The notes: generated by a model not told the origin, from the letters alone. A stretch of DNA of 64,000 nt from Limonium bicolor (GCA_023374045.1 CM041780.1:36588030-36652029), one strand, 5' to 3'. Counted from the stretch's first letter, positions 21,761 to 35,500 are shown. Numbers and translations: made by a program.

Positions 21761-21797
21761 GAACTTTGGGGACAAAGTTCTTTTAAGGGGGGTAGAT
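21761..21797 (+). promoter_or_regulatory. 3' polypurine tract and hairpin, element B
   Basis: GAACTTTG (21761-21768) pairs perfectly with CAAAGTTC (21773-21780) around GGGA, directly followed by TTTTAAGGGGGGTAGAT and the LTR start at 21798. Compared with element A, the stem has a C-G to T-A change in both arms. Confidence 0.75.
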
Positions 21798-24700
21798 TGA
21801 AATACCCTAACCCTAAGTATCCTAAGTAAACATCAAATTATGATGTAGTAAGGCTAAAATATGCCTTAGAAAGATTGGTAGACAATTTAAACCAAGGAAA
21901 ACACAAGAAAATGCCTTAAGGGCAATTTAGGCAAAAATGTGCTCTAAGCTTGGAGTGACTTTGATTGGCACCCAAATATCATTATAAGACCTTATTAACA
22001 TGCTAATGGACATGTTAAATCAATTACAAAGAAAACCAGCTCAAAAACAAGCTTAAACACAAAATGTGCTTTAAGACTCCTTAAAGCACCTTTTTGAGAA
22101 ATTGTCTTAGAAATGAGTTTTGAGTGGCTAAATGCCCATGATTACACCTTAATCAACATGTGTACTAATTAGTATCACATTAGGAAGCCTAAATCAATGA
22201 GAAACCTAAAATTTCCCGAATATGTGCACTAATTAGTGAATAGTGCTCAAATAGTGCTAGTTTCGACTTAAGTCAACTTTAATTAGCCAAATGGCCAAAA
22301 AAGGCCTTATGTATCTTGTATACCAAGGGGGGGGACGGTTTTTAATGGTGAATCACCATTAGTAGCCAGCACATTAAAGGAAATGAGAGGAAAAGTAGTA
22401 AGTTCACTATTCACCCTTTTATAAGATAAATATCTTCTTTAGCTTACCTCTCTCCTCTCTTCTTCATTTCCCTTCTTCTTCCACGGTTTTCTTCTTATTC
22501 TCTCTGTTCTAAACCGTTCCCAAGCAGCCCCATTGTTGCCTCACCTTGCTTTGCCCACTAAATCTTCATTTTAGCTCCAAATCAAAAACTAAACACATAT
22601 TTCTCTTAGTTAGGTCAAGACCTATCTTTCTATCTTTACAAAATTGGAAAAGCTTCATTTTGGAGCCATGGGAAATCTCCATTGAAGGGGAAAATAATTG
22701 GAGGGTGCATTAGCTTCTCCATTCTCTTAAGGTAATGAAAATGTAAGAAAAACCATGTTTCCACCACTTCTTCTACATGGCCGAAATTTACTACTCATGG
22801 GGCTTGGTTTTTATGCCTTGTTTTTAGCTTGTTTTATTCACCAAGGGCTAGTGGAGGTCCTCTTTCATTCAATGCCCAAGTCTACCTTGAGACTTCAAAG
22901 GTAATCATCCACTTTTATACCTTAGAACACATTTTTAACCTAGGTTTTCATTCCTTAAGGTTAGTGTATTGTTTAGCACTCATGTGAGTCATTGAATGTT
23001 GATTAGAACATTGGCAATGGAAATCTAAGTGGGTGGCCGAAAATGAAACAAAGGAAACCAAGGAGGGAAGTGTGAGGAGAAGCTTGGAAGAACAAGGTAA
23101 ATTGCTTACCTAATGGTGGTCTAAGTTTAAGGAATGAGTTTTAGATGAGTACTAATGTAGCTTAAAGCTTACATTAGGTAATGGGTTATATAACCTAAGA
23201 AAAAAAAAGGAATTTAAACAAGCTTATGAACTTGTGACTAAGGAGCCAATGGGAATGAGTTAGCAAGATAAGTATATGGTGAATTAAGAGAACACTTAAA
23301 TTACTATGGGAGCATTGTTGTGTGTATTTGCAGGTTGAAAGCTTTTATATGTGGGAAATTCAGTGTTTAAGTTTAAGTCATTTAAGGGCCTAAGAGCCAT
23401 GTCATTTAAGAGCCTTAGTGCTATGCAATTTAAGATTATTGCATTATGTTGAGTTTATTATGAATGAGTTGATTTGGGTGAGAAAAATAAGATGAGGAAG
23501 GATTTGATGTGTGTGAGATGATTGAATGAGAAAAACAATGCATTTGGGCGTGATAATATACTAGAGGAGTTATGGCGAAATTTAAGTAGGAAACAAAGTG
23601 TTTGGTGGTGGTTGTGAATTAATATGACCTAGGATTTACTAGGAGTCATTAAAGGAAATTTGAGTGGAAATGAGTTAACAAAGTTGTTCTTGAAGTTTAG
23701 AATGGCCTAGAATTGTTTAGGAGGGATTAGAGGTTGGAGGGTGTAATTTATGTACCAAGAATGTGTACTAAGGGTTTGAGTGTTCATGATTTATTAAGGG
23801 TGAGAAACTAAACGTTGGGTGTAGTAATATACTAAGGAAGCCATGTCAAAATTTGGAGAGGGAACTAAGTGTTTAAGGTGTTCTAAGGAGATTTTATGAC
23901 TAAGGATGTTATAGTAAACATTAAAGGTTGTTTTTGGTGAAAGTGGGTAATCTATGGAGTTCTTGAGTAATAGGAAGACCTAGTGGTGTCTAAGAGGGAC
24001 TAGGGGTTATAATGGTGAGTTTTATGCACCAAAAACCATGGTTAAGGAAGCTAGGAAACTTGTACAAAGTTTGAAGGAAAAGTAAGGTATAATGACTTAT
24101 AAGGATGTAAGCATGTGCTAGATTATATATGGCCTTGAGAAGTTTGAGTAAAGCAAATGGGTGTGAAAAATGATGCTTGAGGAGTAGTTAAGATGGTGGT
24201 GAAGAAAACATAATGATTAGTTGAGGTCTTAGGCAAAGTCACAAGAGGGAAGTGTAAGGAATCAAGTGTTAAGTGTAAGAATTTGTAAGAAATTGAGTGT
24301 CAAGTTTGGTGATTTTTGAGGAAGGTTTAGTACATGTTTTAAGGTGTTTAAACATGTAGGAAACATGTGGAAAGATTGTGGAATGAGTGGGAAAAGATTG
24401 GGGTGAATTTGGAGTTCAAAATGAGGAGAAAAGCACTTTGGAAATAGGTTTTGCTGTGGACCGCCCCTGTGGGGAGGTCCAGGCAAATCGTGCAGGAAAT
24501 TAGCTTCTGGTTGGGACCGCCCTTGGGGACCGCCCCAGAGGGGCGGTCCAGTGCAGAGAAAAAGAAAAATTTTTGTTTTTGGCTTCTAATGATGGGGATT
24601 GAATGATAATGGTTGTAGATGATGTTTAGGCCTTGTTTGGTGACATGTAAAGGCCTTAAGAGGTGTAAACAAGTGTGAGGTGTAATGAGAAGTGATTAAC

Positions 24701-26388
24701 TTATATGATTAAGTTTAAATTACAATGACTTAGTGGTCCAACATTAGGGAGTGATGATGATCAGAAAGATAAGCATATAATGTCTTAAGAGATTAGGGTA
24801 AGTAAATGATATTAAGTGTTTAAGGTTAAGTTGGTAAGAATTTAAGAAGAGCTAGATGGAGATTGATATGTAATGATAAATAAGGTTGTTTAAGACATGT
24901 TTGGTGAGTGACAATGATAATTAAGTGGGTGAATAGGTATAAGGAATGAGGAGAAGTGATTCACTTAAGATAAGTTTATAAGACTTAGTGGTATTTAGTT
25001 GGAAATCATTAGTGATTAAGTAAGCTAGGTTAATTAAAAGTAATTAACCACCAAATTCGATGAATGTTTTAGGGTTTGAGAATTTGGACTCCAGAGGAGA
25101 GTAAGCAACCGAACGACCAGCGGCGAACGGTACAGTTCTTCTTGTGACCTGCTTGCTAACGAGGTGTCCCTCGGCTTGTGTGCTATATGTTTTGTGTGCT
25201 CACTAAACAAGATAAAGCATGCAACCGGAATATTATGATTATTGTATTGTTGTGTGATGTTTGAAAACTAACACAACATATTGTGGGAACTTACTAACTA
25301 ACGTTTAGTAAGGAATTGAGTGAGACTAAGGAACGCTCCCTAATATGGGACGATATGAACCGAAAGAGGTTAACCAACAAACAAGGTCTTGAGATTACTT
25401 CTAACTGGAACTTGAGTGAGGAAACCCGGACCGATCTCCGGTCATGCATGCTAAGGAAAGGGGGTCGGTATCTATAGCAGATTCGACTCCCGATTAAGGA
25501 CTTGTCTTCGGACTTGTAGCCTAGGGCCGGTTGCCGGCTCAGCTACGCTGGACTCCCGTCCAGAGTAGGTGGCATTAAGATGGTGCGGTGGGATCACCTA
25601 AATCCCAGGTTCGAACTAAGCTACAACCATTCCCCTCCAGCAACGGTTTGTATACTGAGATTAAGTTGAGATTAAGATTAAGGTAAGGATAAGATAAGTT
25701 GCAACCATTCCTCTTTAAAGGATGGTTTGTATTACTAAGACTAAGATAAGCTAAATCCACTCCTTATTAAAGGGTGGTTGTTTCTAAGATTAAGATAAGA
25801 TTAAGATTGAGGTGAGATAAGGATGAACTAAGATTAAGAGGGAACATTACTTAAGGAGTTAAATAACTAACTCTCTAATTAAGGGAACACATTTAAGTCA
25901 TTCATTGTGTGTGAACTTTGATTGTTCATATTTGGATTGTTGTTTACAGCATTTACTATTATGTTGTGCATCTAATCAACCTCCATGCTATCGACAATTA
26001 GTCGTCGTAGCCACGTTAGCTTGGGGGCCATGAGAGGATCATACCAGCATTCGTGCTGACCCCCTTTGGGGGCTGTTTTTACTACACAGGTGAACATCAG
26101 GAGGCGGCCGTCGCGAGAGTAAGATGGGGTACAAGCGTTACGGGTTAAGTGTGGCCTACGAGTTGTGCATGTACACTCGTATGGCATTATGAGTTAGTAA
26201 GATGTATAGGATGTGAGGGGATTGTAAGAAGGATATGTATTTGGCTAAGGTTAACATGTACTAATGTTCGGTATATTCTGTAGTCAGACCGCGGCAAGGT
26301 CCTGGAATGTATTTGTATCCGCTGCAGAGTTTGTATATATGGTGATAAGTTTGTGATAACCACGATTGGATCGAGATGGGGTGTTACA
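21798..26388 (+). mobile_element. Element B 3' LTR
   Basis: This 4591-bp copy of the 5' LTR shares its ends and all internal landmarks (TATA-like box 22420-22426, hairpins about 24457-24549, 25625-25792, 26045-26072). Differences are scattered substitutions and small indels, including a replaced patch near 22640-22730. The target duplication TAAAC follows. Confidence 0.9.
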
Positions 26389-26393
26389 TAAAC

Positions 26394-26871
26394 GTATTAC
26401 ATTTGTTTATCATTAATTATAGAATAAGATCTATTTGTACAACATTTTATGAAATCACAATTTTTCCTAAGTTTTAACTTATTAATTACTTAATCCCAAT
26501 TTAAGATTTACATCCTGGTCATTGACAAATAATACTATACATGTATTTTAATATGGTTATATATAAACCTTGGAAATTCAAAGGTAACTCTTCAGCCTAA
26601 TACATAACTATAATTTAATACCACCTCATATAATATTCTCCTATTAATATCATGTAGAGGTTTAGTTTAACTTATTAATTCCTTCGTATTATATTTCCTA
26701 TAAGGTATTTAATTTTATTATGTTTAATGTGTATATAATATATTTATATATACTAGGATTTGTTCAAAACATTATTTATGTAGTTTTATTGTATTTAATT
26801 ATATTTAATAACTTTTAGGCATAACTACAACCGATATACTGTTTATAAAATAAAGTGTTCCCCTTTATTTA
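26394..26871 (-). mobile_element. Element D 5' LTR, segment 2
   Basis: 478 bp of AT-rich sequence trapped between elements B and C. It continues 11921 after removal of B, and 41354 after removal of C, as the two target duplications show. No gene or structured feature seen. Confidence 0.7.
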
Positions 26872-26974
26872 TGTAACACCCCTACTATTAATTCAATCAT
26901 TACCGTCCAATCTCCTCGTGGTTCCCGAGTCACGCAGCGGATACATACTTACATACATCGGGTGATACAATGCC

Positions 26975-26996
26975 GTTAGTCACCCACGTGACTAAC
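26975..26996 (-). other. U5 hairpin, element C 3' LTR
   Basis: GTTAGTCAC pairs perfectly with GTGACTAAC around CCAC (GTGG on the sense strand). Compared with element A, one pair changed from C-G to T-A in both arms. The 5' LTR copy is at 37086-37107. Confidence 0.65.
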
Positions 26997-27356
26997 AAGG
27001 CTACTACTGCTACATACAGCATCGGTCTGATGGACCGTAATATCCGAGTACTACTTAATACAATACATACCCTCATTACATACTGAATACTACAATACTC
27101 CATACGATACATTACTCCATTCAATACCATACTCCATTCAATACAATACTCCACAACTCCGTACAAGATAATACACTACGCATACCGAGTTTGCTAGGTT
27201 CCAAAATCAATACAGTACTTCTCCCAAATTCATACACACTTACTAGGAATCAATCTGCTACCCATTCCTCACAAACTAGATACTTCTAATTACAAGGCGC
27301 CACCGGTCTCTTACCTTGACCGTATTCGCTCCGGGTACCTGCACACTAAAAACGTT

Positions 27357-27382
27357 CCCCCGAGGGGGTCAGCTTTCGCTGA
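27357..27382 (-). other. Two adjacent U5 hairpins, element C 3' LTR
   Basis: CCCCC/GGGGG (27357-27368) lies beside TCAGC/GCTGA (27369-27382). On the sense strand the second closes a GAAA loop. Same order as in element B and the solo LTR. The 5' LTR copy starts at 37469. Confidence 0.6.
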
Positions 27383-28605
27383 ATATGATAACCGCATACC
27401 CCGCGTACTAGCGAGGGTACGCCGACCATTTGGTCGAATACATGCAATTCATTTTGCAATACATATACATACATACACATACTTACATGCTTTCATTCAC
27501 GATACAATACTACACAAGTATACATACATACGCACAGTACATACATGCTTGGAAGACAATACGAGTCAACCAATACTACTTACCATCTTCCAGAATATAC
27601 ATACACATACATACCTCATTACATACCAATACGCAATACGGAGATACAATTCTCCAATACATACAAGGTCCAGTTAGCTTCATTACACACCGGGTTAATC
27701 GGGTGTTCGTACTCTTTTACTTCCGGTCAATGACTTACAATAGTCAAGACCAATACACATACAATCTTACTTCTTACATACTTTACTTCCAGTTAAGTCG
27801 GTATGACCTCCGGGCAGGGATTACTATCCCACCACCGGGCTTTAGGGTGGCCCACTAATCCAGGATGCTACCCATTCAAGGGAATTGGTCCAAGGAAAAG
27901 ATTATAGCCAGGATTCGGATCCAACCTCTTGTGTTTCCTTATCCTCACGCGTGGCCGAAACTATATCGGACTTCTACTCATTCCATTTACTCATTACTCA
28001 AGTTAGGAGTTAGAATGTTAGGAATTAGTAGAAGTCAATACTTCATTTCCATACATACATACAATACTCAAGTACACATACTTACACATACTTCTCATTC
28101 CATTCATTCATTTCATGAATTATACAAACTAATTGTTCAAAGAAATACAACAAGAAATAGTTCAAACACAGTTAAGTGCATATAATCCGATTCGTGCATT
28201 TATCTTATTGGTGATCACATAAGCACACAAATCGGGGTAACCAGGTTAGGATACAGAGCATGAAGAAATCATACCGTTCACCGTGTATCGCACTACCGGC
28301 TCCTTCGAGGATCAACTATTGGATTCCTATACATACATGAAGTAGCATGATCAATGGTCTATTATTGATCTAACTTACTCCTTCATTGATATTCTCAATG
28401 TTACTTACTATCCTTTACATTCATACTTGGTTATAAAACCTTCTTTTCCTTATTACTTCTTAAGCTTGCTTCCTTACTCATTTACTTACTTTCTTACCAT
28501 TACTACTTCATTAATGGTGTATTACTACATATATATGCATATGTGTAATAGGCATATATACATGTATATATGATTACTATAATCATATAATTAAAACATT
28601 TTTTT

Positions 28606-29011
28606 TTGACTCGACCGGACTTGCGACCGACCTTGCAAGTCCGGTCCATTCCAGTAGGCTACATCGTGTGAAAATTCCAGGGCCGACCGACCTTGCAAGT
28701 CCGGTCCCAAGGTCGGTCCATTCCAGTAAGTTTCGTATTTGAAAATTTTAGCCCGACCGACCTTGCAAGTCCGGTCGCAAGGTCGGTCCATTCCAGTAGC
28801 TTGCATTACGGGAATTTTTCTGGCCGACCGAACTTGCAAGTCCGGTCGCAAGTTCGGTCCATTCCAGAAGGTTTCAGACGGGAGAATTTTCTGGTCCGAC
28901 CGAACTTGCATGTCCGGTCGCAAGTCCGGTCGATTCCAGAAGGTTTCCCGTCTTTGTAAATCTGGGCTCGACCGAACTTGCAAGTCCGGTCGCAAGTCCG
29001 GTCCGGCCCAG
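28606..29011 (-). repeat. Tandem hairpin array, six units of about 71 bp, element C 3' LTR
   Basis: Each unit ends in ATTCCAG-type sequence and holds a 12-bp inverted repeat around AAGTCCGGTC. One unit has GACCGACCTTGC (28755-28766) with GCAAGGTCGGTC (28777-28788); the next has GACCGAACTTGC (28826-28837) with GCAAGTTCGGTC (28848-28859), a change in both arms. The last two units have changes that leave a G-U pair on the sense strand but an A-C mismatch on the other. Confidence 0.8.
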
Positions 29012-31228
29012 TACTTCAGTTTTAAAATCTGTTTTCAACTGATTTATTTACCCATTACTTCCCCAATCTTTACCAATACTTCCCCACATGTTTACCACTC
29101 ATTTGGATGCTCTAAATCACCTTAATTCATCTCCAAACTTGCTACTCCATTCTTACACAACTTACTCAATATTTTCTCATTTCATCTCAACACTTATACT
29201 AGTTCCCATTTCACCAATGTTACAGATTTTGCTCTTTCCTCAAATGCTACAGATTTTCAACCTAACCTTTATCATTCAATACTCTTACTACCAATACCAC
29301 TACTAATATCCTCATTACATTACCTTCCACTCAATCCTTCCCATTATCTAGCTCCTTTCAAAATCTGTTACAAAGTGGTTTACTTCACACTTTAGGCTCT
29401 CCAAGCACACCTAGTTTCTCCTAGTTCCTCCAATGCATTATACTACTTCTTGCTACAGATTTTACACTTTCACATCCTCATACTACAAGTACCAATCCAT
29501 AGTTACTAAATATCTCCACTAACTTCCATACACATTGGTTCTCCCATTCACCAAGTCATCCATAATTGTACATATTCCTACCAAAATTTTGCCATAGCTC
29601 AGCTACTTTTCTTACTTAGCCACACATACACCTTCTCACCAATTCAAATTCATGCCTATTCTAGCCATACCCATACAAGGGTTCTACCAGCACACATACA
29701 AAATCCCAATACACCAATATTTCCTCAATCCACAATACAATACTCATATACAATTATTTGGCTCTAAGGCCTACAATCCACATACTTGCTCTTAAATACT
29801 CAAACTTCACAATTCTCAATACTAGTACAAGGTTTTGGGTTCTTTAAATATTTTACCCATTCCCATTACTCTAATGCAATAGAATTTAACATTAGGAAAG
29901 AGCTCTTACCTTGAGCTTATACTTCCTTCTTTCTTTCACATTTTTCCTCCTTCTTCCTTTCTTGCCTCAAAATCGGCTACATGGGGAATGGAGTTGCCAA
30001 ACTCCATTCCCATCACCCAATGTACACAAAATAAGTGCAATTAAAATGCTAACCCTTAAATTAACACTAATTCATTGGAGTGTTTAGAATACAAATTCTA
30101 GGGTTTACCTTTGGAGTGTTTTAGGAGGGGCTTTAGCCCTTGGTTCAAGAAGGAGAATCCACCACCATTGCAAGGTGAAATTTATGCTCAAAAGAGAGAG
30201 AGAAAATGGAGTATTACAAGGAGGTAAAAATCGGTTATGAAACAAAGAGGAAAACATGAGTTTTTCATGTAGATTTTTACCTTGATGGGAGAGGGAACCC
30301 CAAGCTACACATTGATGCTATTTTCTTCACCAATGGGTATACCCACGAAAATGAACTTCATCATTTGGAATTTTAAAAAGAGGGAAGTGTAGAGGATGAT
30401 GAGGGGAGCAAGAATATGTATTTATTTTTGCATTTGGGGCTCACATGGAGATGGAGCATGGAGTCAAAGTGGAGAAGCCATTGGAGCTTCTTGGAGCTTC
30501 AAAAATCGCCCAGCATAGGAGGGAGAAGAGAGAGAAATCGATGGGGATAAGGAAGAAGAGAGAGATGAGGGAAATGAGAGAGTGAGGTGAGAGAGTGTTT
30601 TATTTGCTTTTACTTTATTGTTGTCCTTTAGCATATTAGAGAAGTAAAGAGAGTGTGAGGGAAAGGGGCTACCGATCACACACACACTCACTCAAATTTT
30701 TGCTTTTTATTTACAAAAGTGGACACACAAGTTTTCTTTTATTACAATGTCACCCCACTACTTCCCGGTTGTTACAGTTTTTACTAACCGGAACCCGTTT
30801 TCCGGAATTCTCTCGCCTAATTATTTTTATTGTATATTAAGCTTTCATACATGCTTAATAATTATTATTTAATGTTCATAATTTTTACGGGTCTGTTTGA
30901 CCACTTAAAGTCACGTTTTCGGGTTTCCTCGAAAAACGTGCGCTAAAGCTCTTTTAGCGTTTTAATACATTTCTTGGATCCGTTTTCTTCGGGAATCGTT
31001 CCCATATTATTTAGGTCTTATTAAACCTTTAGAATCCATATAATACGCTAACCGAGGTCTCATACCTCCTATGGTTATTTAACGCTTATTTAGCGTTTTC
31101 CGCTTTTTAAGCGTTTATTTATTTCTTTTGGATTTATTTTTCCTTACCAATATTACTCTAGCATTATTAGGCTCTTAAATACGGATTAGAATTATCTTAA
31201 TCACTATACTTAAGTTTGGGGTATTTCA

Positions 31229-31262
31229 ATCTACCCCCCTTAAGAACTTTGTCCTCAAAGTT
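31229..31262 (-). promoter_or_regulatory. 3' polypurine tract and hairpin, element C
   Basis: On the minus strand AACTTTG pairs with CAAAGTT around AGGA, followed by CTTAAGGGGGGTAGAT and the LTR start. Equivalent to the tracts of A and B. Confidence 0.75.
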
Positions 31263-32474
31263 GCTCAAGGTTATAGGATTTCAATACTTGCTCATTCTTA
31301 CTTGTCTATGCCAAAGGTCGTACATTCTTCCTCCTTACAATTTCTGAATTCATTACTTCAGGTCTCCACATTCCATACAATACAAGTATACCATGCTTAC
31401 TTCCATCCGCATCACGTCCCACCATCTGGTTCCACATTACAAGATTTATACATACATACGGTGCAAAGCTATCCCCAAGCAATGCAATACTACAATCCCT
31501 CAGGCACCAGGTCATTAGACACAGGACTCCTCTACGTCCCGCTGCCCTTGGAATAATACAACATACTGCTATATCTTCTCGGTACTTCGGTCCTCATTCT
31601 CTAAAGGAAATCTTCATACTACCAATTAAAATTTTCTAAAGCACACAACTCAAATTCCAATTTATTCATTACTTCTATCCTATGTGATTCTTGTGACCAC
31701 TTAAGGGGAGCTTCAAGAATCGTTCAACCCTGATGTGATCAGCATCAGTGTTGCACTATCTTTCCACCCCAATTTGTGTTCGGTTTCCCTCGATCTGATC
31801 AGGATCAAGTTCGACTTCCCACATCAGTTTCAAACAAATAATAGTTGTTATTTCATTTCTATCTTTTTACTCTCTAGTCGTGATACAATTCACACTCCAA
31901 AGGATGGAATTCAGTCCATCAATCATCTCACTCTACTTCCAAATACTTGCTCAAGATTCAATACCTAATACTCATTTCATCGTCTGTTACTACTTCCATC
32001 ACTACTCTCCTTCATCTCAAATATTCTAGCTAGGACTACATACTTAGGAAGTTGTCCTCGATTTACTTCCAATAACATACTTACGAATACACTACTCATG
32101 GTTACAATCCTCTACTACTCATAGTCAATCCGTACTATTTTAAGAATACAATACTTGTGGAGCTCCGTCCACTACTCATTCTCAATTGTCTCAAGACAAT
32201 CACCTAGGGAACTCATTTCCTCTAGGTTATCATCGGTTTTATACCGACTCATGCATCGTAATACCATGTCTAACTTCAATAGACACACACTACAAGAATT
32301 ATCATTTCCCCAAGAGTTACTCTACTCTTCTTTACTAATACTTTTCCACTGGTTACAAGATGGGTATATTCATCCTATGGTATTCGCATCTCGTGCCTAA
32401 TTACCACAGTTACAATATGAATGAATACGTATGTTTATTTAACATAAGTACCAATCATTAAATCAATTCTCATT

Positions 32475-32573
32475 TGTGCTATGCACATTATAGTTTTATG
32501 TGTTTTATTTATAAAACTTGTATTAAGCGGTTTTCGCTCTACCCCCCTTAAAAGGGATTACGCCCACGTAATC
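32475..32573 (-). promoter_or_regulatory. Internal polypurine tract module, element C
   Basis: On the minus strand, GATTACG/CGTAATC around TGGG (32573-32556) is followed by CCTTTTAAGGGGGGTAGAG, and about 50 nt later by TGTGC/GCACA (32475-32487). Same order as in A and B, about 1.3 kb from the 3' tract. Confidence 0.6.
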
Positions 32574-35500
32574 TACCATATGTTACTATTAAACATTGGT
32601 TACTGATTTGGGCAATCTGAAGCGTTTAGCTTCATTACGATATACTATACAATATGCTCTGGTCAAAGGGTCTTAACCATACCAATGGTTTAGTCTTTGC
32701 ACCGAGAATTCGTACATGAGTTTATTTAACTCCTAATTAATTCAGTTCTAGCCTATTAGGCTTCAAGGCATTAATAGCCATTCTTTCGTACTTACTAGGT
32801 GTATTACATTTCTTAGTTAGGGCCCACTAGCTTCTGCTGCGCGACCCTGATAACTTGGGTTACTCACCCTTCATGTTATCCTCAATGTGCTATACATCAC
32901 CTTTCTATCCCTCTATTGTGGAAATAAGGTTTACTAACAGTGTGGTATTCTTTTACCGCTGTTTGAACTCAATGAGTTTTAGATTGTAACCAGCTCTCTG
33001 GTAATCTATTATACATATTATTCGTACTCCCACGATTATTCACTAAGTTCCTCCGACTTGTTGTCGGGCGAGGTTAAGTCACTACCTAGTTGCAGTGCTT
33101 CCTCTGTTGTCACTAGCTTCTGAATAATACCAGTTCTTCTGGTTCAGTACAAGTGTTCTTTGCTTGTATGACCTTGCATTCTCAATGCGTCGGTCCGAGT
33201 GACTTTCTTCAGTCTTCTTTCACCTTTTATTCCAATGGAATTCACATCTTGTGATTGTTAGTGTGCTTACACTTTTCGTGCTTCTTTGGCCTTAGGCCGC
33301 ACGGTTTGTTGCTAAGCTTGCTTGACTGGCTTATGCCATGTTGTTGGTGAAAGAAAGGTTTACTACGGTTTACATTTCCATATTCCTAGCTATCGCATTA
33401 GATCATTACTGCGCGAGTGCAATACCAAAACACTCAGTCATACAGAGTGCAGAGGCGTAAACGCTTGGCAGTAAATCACTTATGTGATAGGGATGAATAT
33501 TTCTGCTTGTCATCTCATACTTATACTTCGTGTCATTGTCCAACTACTTCCTCATAGCGGTCGCTTGTTGCGCACCGTATTCTTACTCACTATACAACAT
33601 CGTTTTTACGGTCTCCGTTATTGTGGTAGCTTACCTTTACTCCTTGCCATTGTCGTTGGCATCATTTCCTTATGGTGTACAAACACTAGGAGGTTCCTAG
33701 TCATATGTATGACGGTTGTTAGTATACCGCGATACTATTATCTTCCCATTGTGGGGATGTTTTATTTCAATTTAGGTTTCATGTGTAGGTTAGCTCACCT
33801 CACATTACTTCCTCATTCATGATATCGTTTGCCAATAACTTGGTTGACCAAAGATGAAGTGGTTTATCGGGTTACAAGTTCTCTTGAGCGCCGGTCATTC
33901 ATGGTGTGCAATATGCACACTCATTGATTGTTTTGACAATTACTGTCTCCATAGTGCTGAGCATTGATCATAGGCTCTAGCTATGCGGTTTGCTTTTGCA
34001 TGTACCTTACCGGGACATCCCCAAAACTTCAAGGGTTTTCTGGTCCCGTTCTCCAATTGGAGGGTATTCTATCACTGGTAGGTGAAAGTTCTCGTTGAGG
34101 GGTGTGTTTCCACTCATAGGTCTCATGACAAGGTTTACCATGTAAGTATTTATACAATGGTTCACCACATGATTGGGTGCATAAGGAGTATGCTTACTCC
34201 TTCGAGCTTCAATGCTCTTAAGCGATGTGCTTCTACAGTCCACAGCCTCTCGTAGGCGTGGTGGTTGGAAATCTCACTTCCTTATTCGTTGTCTCTTGGC
34301 AGTATCTATACGTACAAGTTTTGTTGTTATAGTAGATGGAAGCCCCTTCTAAGGGTTCACGTCTTCACCACCTTGGTGGTCTTCGATTAACGAGGGGTAC
34401 TTTTCCTCGAGTTTCCGTAGTGTCCAGCGTGGACTAGGCCAATGTTGGCATTTATCCCGATTTCTATGCCCCTGTGTTATCATTGCTACAGAAGGCATGA
34501 AGTAGTTAAAGCTTGTCAACTGCATACTAGACTGATGCTCTAGTGACAGTGACGCTGAGTTGACCATTACTCCAATCCACTCAAGAGGTTGGGTTTAAAT
34601 TGGTGGTCCAGTTGTTGATTTCTTGTCATATGGGATAATATTTCTTGTAAGTCTTATTATCCACTGGTGTGGTTTTGCAACCATTTCAGTTTACACAACG
34701 TATTTGGTTTGTGGCCATTAAGCCTTATTGCTGCAAGCTATGCTCTTCGCAAGCTGCTTACACATGTTTCTACTCCATGTATACTCCGTAGGTTGGAGGT
34801 ATTACTAGGCTCCATGGTAAGTCGTGACATCACGCTTCCGTTCATAGGAGACCCTTTAGGCAAGCTGATGCTAATTTAGGGTATTTCCTGTTAAGTGAAA
34901 TCCCTTCGGTGTTCTAACCGAATATTTGTTCTAGCTTCCGTGCTCTTATCAAGACACTTGTTCAACTGCTGTTATCTCAGACACCCTTCAAGGATTGCTC
35001 CTGGGTGCCGTTGGATCACGCCGTTACATCCGGCTGATGTTTATGACATGTGTCCTATATACCGTCTTATGGTGTTGTATTAAGCTATTCCCTTTGATTT
35101 ATAACGTCTCCCGTCGTTGGGTAGACCGTTTATACTTGCTCCTAGCGCTTGAGACTAGGTTTAATATTCCCTTCAATGATGGATTTTACTTCATGGTAAT
35201 CTCGTGATTGCTCTTGGGAGTTCTATCCCATTTGTCGAGCATTATAGTGTTCATGTTTAGGCAGTGGCCTTACTGTGTTAGGGGGGTATACTTTCCAGCG
35301 GTCATATATTGCTTGATGTCTTTGAGACATATCCATTGTCCATACCGACTAGTCTGTGCTCTCTGCACTTCCTAGTCCTTACTCCTTATCTTCAGATGGA
35401 TTCTCTGAGTTCCTTTATGCTTAATTGTCTGAGGTGTCCAGTTGTTCTGGTTTGAACTTACTGATGGTCCGTAGAACGGAGTCGACTACTTCCCGTGTTT

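Larger units (their letters stand above)
16527..21797 (+). mobile_element. Element B internal region, non-coding and hairpin-rich
   Basis: No gypsy or copia domain can be read in any frame. The sequence contains many short perfect stems, for example CGGGA/CCCGG near 16655, GTTAGCTAAC at 16777-16786, CGGTAATTACCG near 16900, CTGGA/TCCAG near 17080, GCACTTGC/GCAAGTGC at 17478-17497 and AGGCC/GGCCT at 17614-17627. Several are kept in element C with different loops (36002-36021, 35870-35883). It is probably selected as RNA rather than protein; this is an inference from the shared stems. Confidence 0.7.
11922..26388 (+). mobile_element. Element B, complete LARD-like LTR retrotransposon
   Basis: The element is 14,467 bp with two LTRs of about 4.6 kb, a tRNA-iMet primer site after the 5' LTR, a polypurine tract before the 3' LTR, and a perfect 5-bp target duplication TAAAC (11917-11921 and 26389-26393). 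The internal region of 5.27 kb has no readable gag, protease, RT or integrase. Size and lack of coding match large retrotransposon derivatives (LARDs), which rely on proteins supplied by other elements. The two LTRs differ by scattered substitutions and small indels. It is inserted in the element D 5' LTR. Confidence 0.92.
26872..31228 (-). mobile_element. Element C 3' LTR
   Basis: On the minus strand it runs from TGAAATACC (31228) to GTGTTACA (26872). It contains, from right to left, a hairpin-forming tandem array (28606-29011), an ATACAT-rich low-complexity stretch (about 27425-27800), two U5 hairpins (27357-27382) and a terminal U5 hairpin (26975-26996). Open frames across the array and the low-complexity stretch are not genes. 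Confidence 0.9.

Noticed and set aside
28606..29011. CRISPR-like appearance of regularly spaced repeats
   Set aside because: Units are tandem with similar linkers, inside a plant LTR and present in both LTRs; no spacers and no cas genes.
28591..29125. Overlapping frames over the element C hairpin array, also at 38538-39237
   Set aside because: Stop-poor repeat units; frames on both strands and duplicated only because the LTR is duplicated.
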